From assembly GCA_018902385.1 (NCBI GenBank), contig JABSSW010000045.1, forward strand, positions 248,001 to 312,000: a stretch of DNA of 64,000 nt. The letters are read 5' to 3'. This document shows, piece by piece, positions 10,911-21,771 of this stretch. Source of the DNA: Physcia stellaris (Eukaryota; Ascomycota; Lecanoromycetes; Caliciales; Physciaceae). The notes beneath the pieces are model-generated. The model was given only the letters and a program-made list of their open reading frames with translations. It did not search any database and was not told the origin of the DNA. Each line of letters opens with the position of its first letter. Position 1 is the stretch's first letter. The position numbers were made by a program, and so were the translations under genes.

Positions 10911-11810
10911 TTACGGCATGACGGAATCCTCCGCCCATTGGAAACCTATGTAGGTAATGGAGTCAGCACTGCCTGACAGGAGGTGTTCTTGGGCCTCAGT
11001 CTCCTCGGGAAACACGTGACTAATTTGATAAGAGGGAAAGAGAAAAGCCCGAGATTTGCTTACCCAGTTCTCTAGCTTTCTAGCAAATTTCTCATCTGCG
11101 AAACCCTCGAGCTTGAAGGTTTGCAATGCTCGAAGTCCAACAACCAAATTCGCCAACACCTTCTTCTCTGCCTTTAGCATCACCTGCGCCATGGGTGCCT
11201 CCCTCGGAAAACCATTCCTCGTTGCATTCGGCTCCGCTTTCGGCATCAACACCATGTGATTCGCATCCTCGACCACGTCACGGCAGGGCTCCACAATTGT
11301 GATTTTCAAGCTCTTGAGTCCTTGTATGCTTCCCAGCGCACTGGCAATGAGGGGAAATTTGGCCCAGAGCTGATCAGCCCAGTCGATCTCCAGTTCAATC
11401 CGACGAATGAACTGTAGGTTTCTGCCTGGCAACTTGAGAAGGTCTCTATCAAAATTTGCCGAGGTTGCTGGAGACGAGGCAGTGAAAGTGTTACTGCCGT
11501 AGAGTATCTCACGACCCATATCATAGATGTAGTGGGAGGTCCGAAGGATGGCTGGCGTAAGGCCACTTGCTACAGGCTGATTGATATCGATTTCAAGGAT
11601 CAGTGGCTCGGTGGAGACAAGCAAGAAACTGAGTACTTGCTTCAAGGCATCTCGAGGAAGCTTAGAGAGGAAGTTGGCCCGCATTCTAGGTTTTGATGTC
11701 TTGACAGCTAGCTTTGCCAAAGCCTTAGGAAAGTCGAATGAGTCAAGAGTGGAGGGTTTCTTATGGCGAACGGTAACGGCGTTGAATACTACCAGAAGAG
11801 TAGAGGACAT
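10911..11810 (-). CDS. Hypothetical protein with F-box-like N-terminus
   Basis: A single-exon frame encodes 299 residues from ATG 11810; an in-frame ATG at 11936 would add a 42-residue hydrophobic leader that looks like 5' UTR. Near residue 55, LSKLPRDALKQVLSFLLV resembles the Leu-Pro-x-Asp/Glu core of an F-box. It is followed by ILRTSHYIYDMGREILYGSNTF, a pattern common in fungal F-box/2EXR-type proteins where a helix ends in an aromatic YGSNTF block. The C-terminal half (RRIELEIDW, LKSLKITI, LRALQTFKLEGF) has leucine-rich-repeat-like spacing. I infer a possible SCF substrate adaptor. The family call is tentative and the substrate unknown. Confidence 0.65.
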   Translation of the reverse strand: MSSTLLVVFNAVTVRHKKPSTLDSFDFPKALAKLAVKTSKPRMRANFLSKLPRDALKQVLSFLLVSTEPLILEIDINQPVASGLTPAILRTSHYIYDMGREILYGSNTFTASSPATSANFDRDLLKLPGRNLQFIRRIELEIDWADQLWAKFPLIASALGSIQGLKSLKITIVEPCRDVVEDANHMVLMPKAEPNATRNGFPREAPMAQVMLKAEKKVLANLVVGLRALQTFKLEGFADEKFARKLENWVSKSRAFLFPSYQISHVFPEETEAQEHLLSGSADSITYIGFQWAEDSVMP

Positions 11811-11936
11811 GGTGGCAAAGAAGAAATAATTTCGGCTGGCAGGCTCGATGAGTATGGGTATGATGGTAAAGTATTGGTTGAAAGTGAGGAAGGAACCAAG
11901 TGAGCCAGTGATTAAGAAAATGTGAAAAGTCGGCAT

Positions 11937-12602
11937 TCATCTTCTTAGCGGCTTCGCACACCTGAGTGAATGGTGGTATTAATCAAGTGAAGCTGGTGCC
12001 AAAAACGCAGAAGTATTCATGGTCCTCGTCAATCAACACTTGTTGATTTGTTGATGAAGATTCAAATATGTCATTATTATGGGTCCATATCACATACAGT
12101 CTGTCACTGCTGAGAATATGCGTAGACTCTTCGTTATCATAAAGCTCCCATAATCATACACTGGTTAACTTTATCAATGCATGATTGAATGAGAGACGGA
12201 GTTATGTGCCTTATCCCTTGCTTTGCTATTTTAAGCATTTTTAGTTAGCAAAAATCAATGGATTAGAAACCAAAGTACATACCTTGTTGAAGACTTTGTC
12301 GATCATCTAGTAGACAGATGCAGAGCTCATAAAAGATCTGTGACGTAAAATTGTCTACAAAATCAAAGCCGGTCTGACTATGTTCGCCGTATGTGCCAGG
12401 ATGATGAGGATAATGCAGGGTCCCAAAGGTTGGCCCCTATGTGTTTGATGAGTACTAGGTTTGGGTGTCCCATATCTTCTTCCCGTATACATATCCAACT
12501 ATAGAGCCTAATGGGAGGCGAAGCTGAAGATCTTGAGAGATGTTCCACCAGATTTGGATTGCTAGCGGACTGTGAACTGTGGAGAAGTGGCCTAATTAAG
12601 CT
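11937..12602. other. Intergenic, no gene seen
   Basis: This 666-bp AT-leaning spacer lies between two minus-strand genes. I see no open frame, repeat or RNA gene that I could support. Confidence 0.35.
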
Positions 12603-14436
12603 CTAGTTCTGCGTTGGCATCTCAGTGCTCGCCTTGGTTGCCACGGCGTCTTCACTTCGCCAGAGACTGGTAACAGTCTTGGTTTGTGTATAGAAATTGA
12701 GTCCAGACTTTCCGTAGAAGGTGTTGGAACCTCCGCCAGCCACACTTTTCTTATTGCCCGTAAATGAGAACATTGGTAGAGGCACTGGAATGGGTACATT
12801 GATACCCACTTGCCCAGCTTCAATGTCCTTCTGGAATCGCGCAGCTGTGCTACCACTCCGAGTAAAGATGGCCACGCCATTCCCATACGGATTTGCGTTG
12901 ATCAACTCTATAGCTTCATCAATAGTATCGACATTGATACAGACGAGTACTGGACCGAAGATTTCCTCGGTATAACATTTCATATATGGCTTGACGTTGG
13001 CAATTACCGTAGGACCAATCTATTCGCACAGAATCATCAGTACTGCCATTAGTGTCATGCCTTGCAACAAAGATCATACCCAGTTTCCGTTAGGATATTT
13101 CGCTGGCTTGTACCCTCGACCGTCGAGCAGGATCGTAGCGCCTTCTTCCTCGGCGCTTGCTATGAGTGCTTCAATACGCTCCCGACTCTGTGGGCTGATA
13201 AGAGGACCCAGATCGGCCCCCTCCTCAAACCCACCATTAACATTGAGGCCCTTCGCTCGTTCCGCCAACTCAGGAAGCCAGTCTTTCGTATCGCCAACCA
13301 TCACAAGCGCGCTCAAGGCCATGCATCGTTGCCCAGCAGCACCGTATGCTGCTCCAGCTATAGCATTCAAGGCATGGTTCTTATCGCAATCGGGGAGCAA
13401 AGCAGCATGATTCTTCGCCCCCAGATTTGCCTGTACGCGTTTGCCATTTGCCGAGCCTCGAGTGAAAATGTATTCCCCAGCTTTGTTACTACCAACGAAA
13501 CTGATCGCTTTAATGGCAGGTTCATCAATAATAAAGTCTACCGTCTTTGCCGAACCATGGACAATGTTGATAACACCGTCTGGAAAGCCAGCGCTTCGGG
13601 CGAGTTCAGCCAATATCATTGCGGCTCCCGGATCTCGCTCAGACGGCTTGAGAATGAGTGTATTTCCGGTAATGGTAGCTATGGGCATAGACCACAATGG
13701 AATCATGGCAGGGAAGTCTGCATGGCGTTGATGAGCAAAGCGCCAACTGGTATGGACGGTGGTACTTACTGAATGGGCAGATAGCTGCCACGACGCCAAG
13801 AGGCTCCTTATAGCTGCGGGTTTCCATGTCTTTAGCAACCTCGAGCACCTCGCCTGTCAACTGCGTCGTAATGCCGCATGCGGTCTCGGCTACTTGCAGA
13901 CCTCGCAGCACATCGCCCTTGGCATCTGAAAATGTCTTCCCTTGTTCCAGCGTGATGCTAGCGGCCAATCGATCCCAATGCTCTCGTATCAAGGCAACGA
14001 ATTTGAACATGATCTGCTGCTTATGGAGCAGACTTGTGGCCCGCCATGCTGGAAACGCCTTCTTAGCGCTCTCTACGGCAGCACGAAGTTCTTCATCGGT
14101 GCTTTGAGGAACGCGTGTGACTAGATTATTGGTGGCCGGATCGCATAAATCTATCCATGTCGAGGCTTTCGAGTCCACGAATTGGTTGTCCAGGAAGTTT
14201 TGAGTATTTGCGGGCGATTCGATTGGCTGATGATTAAGTGAATAGCTTTCTGAGGCGATTGCAGGATTAGCAACTGCTGGCTTGAGGTGCTGAGTCGTAG
14301 CATGAAGTCGTCGAGAGGCCACTAGGCGTTGAATTGGCGATTCTGGCATCTTGCTTGAACGTATCATAGTATGGCAGCCCAATGGTCGTACTCTTAAGAC
14401 TGACGTTGCCCTGTTTATTCCCCTGAAGAACGCCAT
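12603..14436 (-). CDS. Methylmalonate-semialdehyde dehydrogenase (acylating), mitochondrial
   Basis: CoA-dependent aldehyde dehydrogenase of the ALDH6/MmsA family, converting methylmalonate or malonate semialdehyde to propionyl- or acetyl-CoA in valine, pyrimidine and inositol catabolism. Exons: 14436-13770, 13717-13080, 13019-12603, giving 573 residues with consistent phases. The Arg/Ser-rich N-terminus ([20 protein letters not shown]) looks like a mitochondrial presequence. Core blocks are [65 protein letters not shown] and KNHAALLPD. The catalytic Cys is in [13 protein letters not shown], near residue 354. As in ALDH6, the general-base Glu of ordinary ALDHs is not in the usual place. The end shows [27 protein letters not shown] and [18 protein letters not shown], typical of the family. 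Confidence 0.95.
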
Positions 14437-14915
14437 GGAGCTACGAAATTTGAGATTGGTCCCGTGCTGTCAAACAGAAACAACGCAGGCTTGAGAAGAA
14501 ATACAAGATGACGTTGTAACACGGATCATCTCGAGTAGATGAGACTTGCCGTGTAGATAATTCAATTACTAGAAGAGATTTGGGGTGGGGAAGAATAATG
14601 GAGAGGGACATCATGAGGGTTGGCTAAGGTGACGCTTTGCGGGGTATGGAAACATTCGGCCCATCATCGGCAGATGGAATAAGGTAACGCAATCTTTCAC
14701 ACAGAATGATCAACAACAGTGTCTCGGAAGTTCCACCCAAGGGAGTTTGGTTGAACACTATCTCGAAAGACCAGAAAAAAAGGATCAACACAAAACATTC
14801 ATCTCCTGGCCACAGGTAAATCCCATAATGTAGAAAGGTTGGTCTCATCTCTCCAAGTGTCCAACAGCGGTCTCCTGTGTGCCCCGCTTTCACTGTCTTA
14901 ACGAAAAGCTTTACT
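14437..14915. other. Intergenic, ALDH6 upstream region
   Basis: This 479-bp spacer should contain the promoter of the dehydrogenase gene and the 3' flank of the DUF3602 gene. No further feature was recognised. Confidence 0.35.
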
Positions 14916-15484
14916 TCATTTCTCTCCATTGTCGCCTTTCTTGAAAATCTTTTCCTTCAATTTATCGGCCAAGCCTTTATGCGTCGTACCTCCCTGCTCG
15001 TGATGCACATTTCCTTCCCCACCGCGGCCAACGTGGTAGTTCTGGTGCTCCGTCCCAGCTTGGTGCATTGCAGGCTCTGGGATTACGTCGCTATCGTGTG
15101 CACTCCCAGGATTGGTAGGCTTGACGTGTGGAGAGTCAATATTGCCCGCACCACCGCGCTATATGCATGGCACTTAGTATTGCGGGTCCCTTCAGAAAGA
15201 TCGCACGTAGAGAGAATCGAGAATTGGCTGTGGAAGGCATACACCTGAGGAATACGCGCCATCTCCTTGGTCTCCGGTCGCTCCTTCACGAATGATTTCA
15301 CCATCGACATAGCTATCCCAGAGCTGTCAGCCAGGAAGCCCAAATTTCAGCATCGCCCATTGCTTACGGCGTATCGTCGGGCACCATATTGCCAGCACCT
15401 ATTTAGAATGCATCAGGAACTGATTGGAACCAGGACGAAGGTCAGGATCTCACCGCCACGCCCGTGAGACACATTGTCGGTCAT
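14916..15484 (-). CDS. Small DUF3602-family protein with RGGxGN repeats
   Basis: A short four-exon gene reconstructed by hand: 15484-15454, 15398-15368, 15312-15243, 15158-14916, giving 124 residues with consistent phases. It starts MTDNVSHGRGGAGNM and carries three copies of the glycine motif: GRGGAGNM near residue 8, GRGGAGNI near residue 47 and GRGGEGNV near residue 91. Repeated RGGAGN motifs are the hallmark of the fungal DUF3602 family (function unknown, usually small, hydrophilic and disordered). The protein ends in a Lys-rich helix (KGLADKLKEKIFKKGDNGEK). No signal peptide or membrane segment is present. Exons 1 and 2 are each 31 nt, so the coding region is invisible as one long frame. 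The first glycine motif straddles intron 1 and the second begins right after intron 3. Confidence 0.85.
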
Positions 15485-16506
15485 ATCGAATACCGCAAAT
15501 ATTTCTGTTAACGAATTCGAAAGAGATTTCTCTCTTTTTTAGCGAAAAGAGTCACGGAAGGAGCACAGAGTCAGAGGAAGGCTTGGAATCGATGGCGCGA
15601 GACGCAGCCTTGGCAAGGTGGGGCGTAGTCGATAGACGGCACCCTGATGACTTACTTCCGAATATGGCGGCGATCGTAGGGGCGAAGGGTAGAAAGCTTG
15701 AGGGACTGTTTGAGGCGTGGGCTGGGAGTAGGTGCTATTTTGTATAGCTCGTTGTCGAGTCAAAGGAGCACATGGCGATGATGGAATTGGGAATGTGGAA
15801 TGACGATGGAGGGGCAGACGGTAAACAACGTGCTGTCGCGCATGTGCAGGAGCGATGAGAGTAACGGGAAAGCGGAAAAGCAAGCGAGATGGCGTAATTG
15901 GATGAGCAAATAATAAATGAATGTGAAGAACAAGGCCAAGACTTCAGAAGCTTGTTGATTTGTTGAGTTGTTACCTACGGAGTATGGTACGAGAGTTCGG
16001 TTATCAGTTCCCCTCGACCTCTATGATGCTAGGCAGACGATAAGAAGCCCACGCTACTGTGTCACGAAGGTGATTCGGCCGCTTTGAGAAGAGTAGAAGT
16101 AATGCTATCATGAGATTGTAACGTCAGAGACCCCAAGGCCAGATATCTCAGTCTCAGCAAAGTTGTGCGGGTTCGAATGCAATCAAAGGAAGCTTAGACT
16201 AGCTATTTATTACGTTGTCCATGGCGCCATAGGTATTGTTCTGTGATCTCGAACTTTATATGCAAATGAATGGCTACTGCCTGGGCCAGTGGTTGGTGTA
16301 GTGAAACTTCTGTTTGAGGACGAAGAAACATATGTAAGGTATGGTACTGATGAGCCAAGTTTAGCTGGCTGAAAAACACAGAGGCTGAATTTGCTACTCG
16401 GCTTTATCGGCGTTAGTTCGATACAAATCACCAACAAGATGTTACACTTATTAAGCCTTCAAATTTCTCTTCACTTTCATGATAAGATGCGCAGATAGTT
16501 TGCACA
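15485..16506. promoter_or_regulatory. Divergent upstream region, DUF3602 gene and CBS-domain gene
   Basis: About 1 kb separates the two divergent start codons. It contains short open frames with no protein-like composition. Both promoters should be here; I see no specific site. Confidence 0.35.
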
Positions 16507-17064
16507 ATGGGAGACGACCAGCTTAATGGCAGTGTTCCTGTAACGGCAATGGCAACCTCACCTTGGGCTCATAAGTACCGTGGGGTAAGTCCATGGCTTC
16601 ATTCGACAGCTACTTGGGCAAGAGGCTAAACCATCGTAAAGGCCACTGTCGAGGATCTAGACCCTCCACCTGCGCTCTCCTGCAAGCCTACAGACTCTAT
16701 CTCCTATGCCTTAATGAACGCTTACGAAAGAGATTATACCCACCTCACCGTTGTCTCTGAGGACACAAGAGCCTTGCTGGGCTATTTGAATATACCGCGG
16801 CTAAAGCAGCTACTCAAAGACCATAAGGTCATTGATATGGATCATGTTGAAAAGGCCATGCAGAAATTCCAGCGACGAGGCAATGTCTACAAAGTCATTA
16901 CCATGGATACACCTCTGGAAGAGCTTGAAGCCTTCTTCAATGGCGGTGTCCACGGTAACGAGCCTCAAAGCTTTGCAGTCGTAACCGACGGAAGTCGGAG
17001 ATTCGTGCTTGGCGTTGCGACGAGAGGAGATCTTGAAGAGTTCGTCAAGAGACGGCCCGCATAG
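16507..17064 (+). CDS. CBS-domain pair protein
   Basis: Small stand-alone protein of two exons, 16507-16584 and 16642-17064, giving 166 residues with phase 0 at the junction. After a short N-terminal tail (SPWAHKYRG) the first CBS motif covers about residues 27-75, including SISYALMNAYERDYTHLTVV and ALLGYLNIPRLKQLL. The second covers about 100-160, including VYKVITMDTPLEELEAFF, SFAVVTDGSRRFVLGVATRGDL and the end EEFVKRRPA. CBS pairs usually bind adenine nucleotides or S-adenosylmethionine as sensors; here no enzyme domain is attached, so the partner is unknown. Stand-alone CBS proteins of this size are common in Pezizomycotina. Confidence 0.88.
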
Positions 17065-18010
17065 GCTTCAGATGCTGTCAGGTATTCAAGGCGCAACCGC
17101 CTTTCCGATGTCGAATGTGCTCTCATAAGAAGTTTTATGAACCGCGGCGCCTCTTCAGACATCTTACAGACCCTTTGACCAGTGTAGAAAGTCTGGGAGT
17201 TCCGATTGAACAGCAACCAAGAACGGCCGTTGCTGCTTCTCTCATGATCGTCTCTAGCTTAGGACGAGATCGAGCAAGTCTCCGCTAATAGTATTAGCGG
17301 AGGTACAATAGCTTCTGTTCAAGACACCAGATGAATCTCAAACGTATCTCCACTCCTACAACATGGTCAACACCCAAACAAAAGGGCTCGGACGCGGCTT
17401 TCCGAATGGCAAAAATGCAAAAGCATGCTCTCAAAGACGTAATTGAGATCGCTACGCCACTAGCTGATCATATATGGCTTGGTTATTCGGAAGCCAGGCA
17501 CTATCTGCCTGCCACCTCGATATCGCCGCCCATCTTTGGACTCGCACCTCCCAGTTTTTCAGCCATCTTGACCAACTTTAGATGCCTGGTAATGGCGATC
17601 GAACCTATATATCTTCATGCATTCTGAATGTCTCGGTTGCCTTTGATCAGGGTTTTCTCGCGATTGGCTTTGCTCATTGTACAGTAGCGCTAGAAACATG
17701 AATGTACAGGGTCTAAGTGACGCCGGGTCCCCAGCTGTACTCAAAGCTTCCAACATGATCAAAACCACACAATTGCAATTGCCATATCTGTCCATAAAGT
17801 TAACAAAATAAGGTATTGTTGTTCCGGATGCAGTCTAAAGGCAGACAAAACCCTAATCACGGGATCATGAGTATGGCATGTTCCGAACCACAACACCGAG
17901 CTCACAATTCATCCCGATCTCCCTATTCCGCTACATGCAATTGCTTCTCCACCAAATGAAAAAATCTTAGAAAACAAGTAAATCGACCGAAGCCTCGCAC
18001 ATTACAAACC
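17065..18010. other. Intergenic, no gene seen
   Basis: This 946-bp spacer lies between two plus-strand genes and should hold the promoter of the ChaC-like gene. A 98-codon plus frame at 17331-17627 and minus frames nearby show no family likeness. No repeat or RNA gene is recognised. Confidence 0.35.
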
Positions 18011-19091
18011 ATGACCCCATCACCCGCAAACGAGACCAATGAATTCTGGCTCTTCGGCTACGGTAGTCTGATCTGGAAGCCACCGCCTCACTACGGTCAG
18101 TCCCCATAGCCTCCACTTCGTCTCCAACCCCTTTTTCCTTTACTTCCACCGTAGAAACTCATCCACTCCAATTTTGCATCTCCCAAACCTCAGTCCCGTC
18201 AATCCCTAACCTCCCATCCCAAAGCCCAGATCTCCGCCTCCCAGGCTACATAACGGGCTACGTCCGCCGCTTCTGGCAAGCCAGGTTCGTCCTTCACCTC
18301 CATCAACCCCACCGTCCCATCCCACAAAAAGGCAGTCATGTAAGAAAAGGGAGGGAGAGGGAAAGCTCACACCCTCCAAAGCGAAGACCACCGCGGCACA
18401 CCCGCCTCCCCAGGCCGAGTCGTCACGCTAATCGAACAATCCTACTACGAGAAGCTTGTGAAGCCAGTATGCTCTTCTCTCCTTTTCCATTCATTGCACC
18501 CCCTCCCCAACCCCGCCTCCTCCAAAAAAAAAATTAGAAAATCTCACCGCGAAGGAACCCAACCACCCCCTCCCCGTCCACGGCGCCGCCTACCGCATCC
18601 CACCCCAACACGTCGCCGAAGTCTCCGCCTACCTCGACCTCCGCGAGATCAACGGGTACAGCATCCAATACACGGATTTCTACCCCTCGGTGCCGGCTTC
18701 TGGCCAAGAAGGAGAGGGAGGAGGCACGATCAGATGTCTAGTCTACATCGGGCTGCCCACGAACCCGCAGTTTCTGGGCGTGCAGCCGCCTGAGCGGGTG
18801 GCGGAGGTGATTCGGCGGAGTAGAGGGCCGAGCGGGGAGAATTCCGAGTATCTGTTTATGCTGGAGCGCGCGCTGGAGGGGTTCGGTGAGGGGGCAGGTG
18901 GGGATGAGCATGTTAGTGATTTGGCGAGGAGGGTTAGGGCGTTGGAAGCGAAGGGGATGCAGGGAGGTGGAGCAGCGAGTGAGGTTGCTGAAAGCAGGAT
19001 TGGGGATGAAGCCGTGAGTGCTGAGTTTGAGAGGGTACATAGCGGAGCAGATGGTAGTCACGGAGTGCAGGAAGAAACCGAGAAACCTTGA
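18011..19091 (+). CDS. ChaC-type gamma-glutamylcyclotransferase (glutathione-specific)
   Basis: Cytosolic enzyme expected to cleave glutathione to 5-oxoproline and Cys-Gly. Exons by hand: 18011-18095, 18230-18284, 18382-18466, 18555-19091, giving 253 residues with consistent phases. The N-terminus carries the substrate-loop signature FWLFGYGSLIWKPPPHY. DLRLPGYITGYVRRFWQAS, EDHRGTPASPGRVVTLI and GAAYRIPP follow, then YLDLREINGYS, whose Glu is in the position of a catalytic acid in ChaC proteins. RCLVYIGLPTNPQFLG and SGENSEYLFMLERALEGFG close the fold. A ~60-residue Glu/Ala/Gly-rich tail (from about residue 190) extends past the usual end. The acceptor of exon 4 is the least certain boundary; an alternative at about 18536 would need a different donor. 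Confidence 0.9.
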
Positions 19092-19573
19092 CAGTGATCT
19101 CGAAGCTAATCATAGTCTTTCGTGTCTGGACCTTTGCAGGTCGGGAGCTATCTAGATTTGATGGACGTGGGCGAAGCCCTAGTCCCTAGATTAATGGTTC
19201 GATCTCGTGTCCGTCAAAGTCTGAAAGGGAAATGTGCTGGAATAAGTGCTTTTGGGTGCCAATGGACAAGAGGGAAAGTCGGAAGTGTCGCAATCGAGGT
19301 TCGTTCTTACAGCGTAAAGAAAGGTCTCCACCAGGCCTGAGTCTGCGGGTGAGATTGCCGTGATTTTGAGCGTTTCTAGGAGTGCTGCTTCGGCCGACTT
19401 CAGTATCCGTGTTCATAGTGCTTGTAGTCTTTAGCATATTCGCAGGGGTATCTTCGCGCATCATTCCTTTTCATCGCCACCATCAAGAAATCGTTCTGTC
19501 GACTGTCGCTGGGTCGTCAAAGAGCCGTTGAAGGCAAATCCAGGCGGTGTTGGAAGCGTGTAGGGTGCTGGGT
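19092..19573. other. Convergent intergenic region
   Basis: A 482-bp spacer between two convergent genes, presumably holding both 3' UTRs and poly(A) sites. I see no additional gene. Confidence 0.35.
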
Positions 19574-20324
19574 TTACCAGCCTCCACCACCGCCGCCACC
19601 ACCCTGGCGGTCATAGCCTCCACCGCCACCGTACGATTGACCACCACCAGAGTAATGTTGACCGCCTCCGCCGCCGTAGTCTGTGTTCAGAATCAGTGAT
19701 GTGATCATCTATGGTCATTAGATCAAACTCACTGCCTCCACCTCCGCCTCCGCCCTGGCGATCATAGCCTCCTCCACCACCTTAAGATAGATCAGTATGT
19801 TGTAGCTTCAGTCTCGAATTTGTGCTTACCATATCCACCTCCTCCACCATAACCTCCACCTCCGCCACGAGGAGCATTGTACCCTCCACGTCCACCAAAG
19901 CCGCCGCCTCCGCCGCCTCCACCGCGCTCAGAGGCTTTGTCCACGCGAATGGTACGACCGTCGAACCTTTTGACTATTAGTCTTTTGTATAGAATGTGCA
20001 ATACATGGTCAGACTTACTCGATGTTGTTCATCTGGCCGATGGCTTGATCGGCGTCTTGCTCCGAAGAATAGCGAACAAAGCCAAAGCCACGGCTACGGC
20101 CCGTGTCACGGTCTTTAACGACGATCTGCTTGGAGGTTAGACATTTGCTCAGAGCCAGTGTCGGAGCAGACTGACAGCTTCCTCGACAGTGCCGAATTCC
20201 TCGAATTTAGCACGAAGAGCGCTATCATCGGTGTGCCATGCAAGGCCACTATGTTTCGTAAGCTTCCAAAAGATGAGCAAACATGATAGGCAATCTGGAC
20301 TTACCCAATAAAAAGCTTGGCCAT
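19574..20324 (-). CDS. Glycine-rich RRM RNA-binding protein
   Basis: One RNA-recognition motif followed by a Gly-rich tail, as in plant-type GRP/cold-inducible RNA-binding proteins. Six exons: 20324-20305, 20248-20176, 20128-20019, 19966-19830, 19780-19733, 19680-19574, giving 164 residues with consistent phases. The RRM covers residues 1-80: RNP2 is KLFIGGLAW, split by intron 1 after 20 nt, and RNP1 is RGFGFVRY. Then come [26 protein letters not shown]-type elements of the domain end and a tail of GGGYGGGG and GGGYDRQGG units, ending GGGGGW. The Gly tail is spread over three exons, each ending in nearly the same triplet pattern. It probably chaperones or binds mRNA in nucleus or cytoplasm. 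The exon 3 acceptor could shift by one codon. Confidence 0.92.
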
Positions 20325-21771
20325 ATTGAAAGACTCGTTGAGTGTTATCGGACTATCACAGCACTCAATCTCTGGACTCACACACCAAACGCACGGTGGT
20401 CGAGTTGACACGGAAGTAGAACGCAGCAGAACACGGAAACATCGTTGGGATACATGACCGTCGCACAAGAGCAAGGAGTGACAGGTAAATCAGATTCAGC
20501 ACAGTAAGAGCAGCGGACGAACATCTCAAGGTTTGACTCCTGTTTTTGGTTAGGTTATCGTCGTGCTGAGTTGCGCGACGAGATAGAGGACAAAGTGATC
20601 AGAGATCTGATCACGAGAATAGTAGGATGAAGTTATGGGAGTGGTTGTTGTGAGGAAGATGGAGGGGAGAAGTTGGGAAGAGGGATATTTGGAAAAAACT
20701 GGGAACCCAAAGCTGCCCCTCTTTTAGCGTGCTCGACGTGCTCAGGGTCCACGCTAAGCCTAGTCTCTCAGAACGTGAATCGTGTCTATCACCAGCCTTC
20801 TCGCGATGAATGAAGTACGCTATCAATGCGGCAGGAAAGTGAAAGCTCTGTGAGATAGACCTTCCACTGTTCAATCATATGAACTGATGGACTACGAGGC
20901 CTCGTTTTTGGCGGGTATACACGTCTGATCGATAAGGCACTATCAATTAAGCTTCGATCTAGCCCCTCGGGCGATAAGCGAGAAGGAGACAGATCAGGTG
21001 ATGTGGGGGAACCCACTCAGGGACTTTTCATCTCAGGGAGACTTTCTGTATGACGTTCTCAAAAATTCCACGAAATCTGCTCTGATAACCGACATTGTGC
21101 ATGCGAGATGCTCGGGAATCTCAACCCCAATGAGAGCCCGGCCAACGCATACTTTGACCCAGACAGGTTTGCTAATCGAGTTATCCGTTGTCGCATTTCC
21201 TTGGAGATGACTTTACTTTCGTTCAATTTTGAGCACCTTCGACAAACATCCCCGAATACCTCCGTAAAGGCTACGAGTACCTTGCACCTCCCTCGATGCT
21301 TCTTGAGAATTATGGATTTCAGCAAAAGCTCACTAGATTTCTTCAGAGCGCAACGCTGCTCTAATATGTACATTTGAGAAATCAGCCAGCTTACTCTGAG
21401 ATATAGTAGCTATTGATATGTCTGCTACTATCCCCAAAAATCCAAACCACTGATAGGTAAATAAGCAATCGCCAAATGCTCAGAATTCAGTCCCACACAT
21501 TTGTCCAATTTAAACCAACATGCAGCCAATGGTGGCAATACCGTCCCAACGTCTCTCTTCCAACTGAACGGTTTGTTGTCACTCACGATCGTCAGATTCA
21601 GATCGTGTCTATCATTGCAAGCAGCGCTCGTTCGGGAACATCAATGAAACCATCGTCATAGTCCTAGACATTTCTGCGAGCACGCGCAGGAGGGGAGTAT
21701 TGGTCTGTTGGTGATCGCCGAGTCAGCATTTTCATTCCTCGATCGAGCCTTGAGCGGCAAGTCACGTCTTT
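20325..21771. promoter_or_regulatory. GRP upstream region, otherwise no gene seen
   Basis: This 1.45-kb stretch contains the promoter of the RRM gene at its left end. Open frames of 75-104 codons at 20789-21377 overlap on both strands and resemble no family. No repeat or RNA gene was recognised. Confidence 0.35.

Noticed and set aside
15539-15883. 114-codon minus frame upstream of the DUF3602 gene
   Set aside because: Low-complexity Pro/Ser/Leu composition without conserved blocks; lies in the presumed promoter.
16160-16190. Possible tRNA T-arm (gggttcgaatgc)
   Set aside because: No matching acceptor stem, D-arm or anticodon arm could be folded around it.
19574-20001. GGA/GGC-rich repeats as a possible stand-alone microsatellite
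   Set aside because: Explained as the glycine tail exons of the RRM protein.
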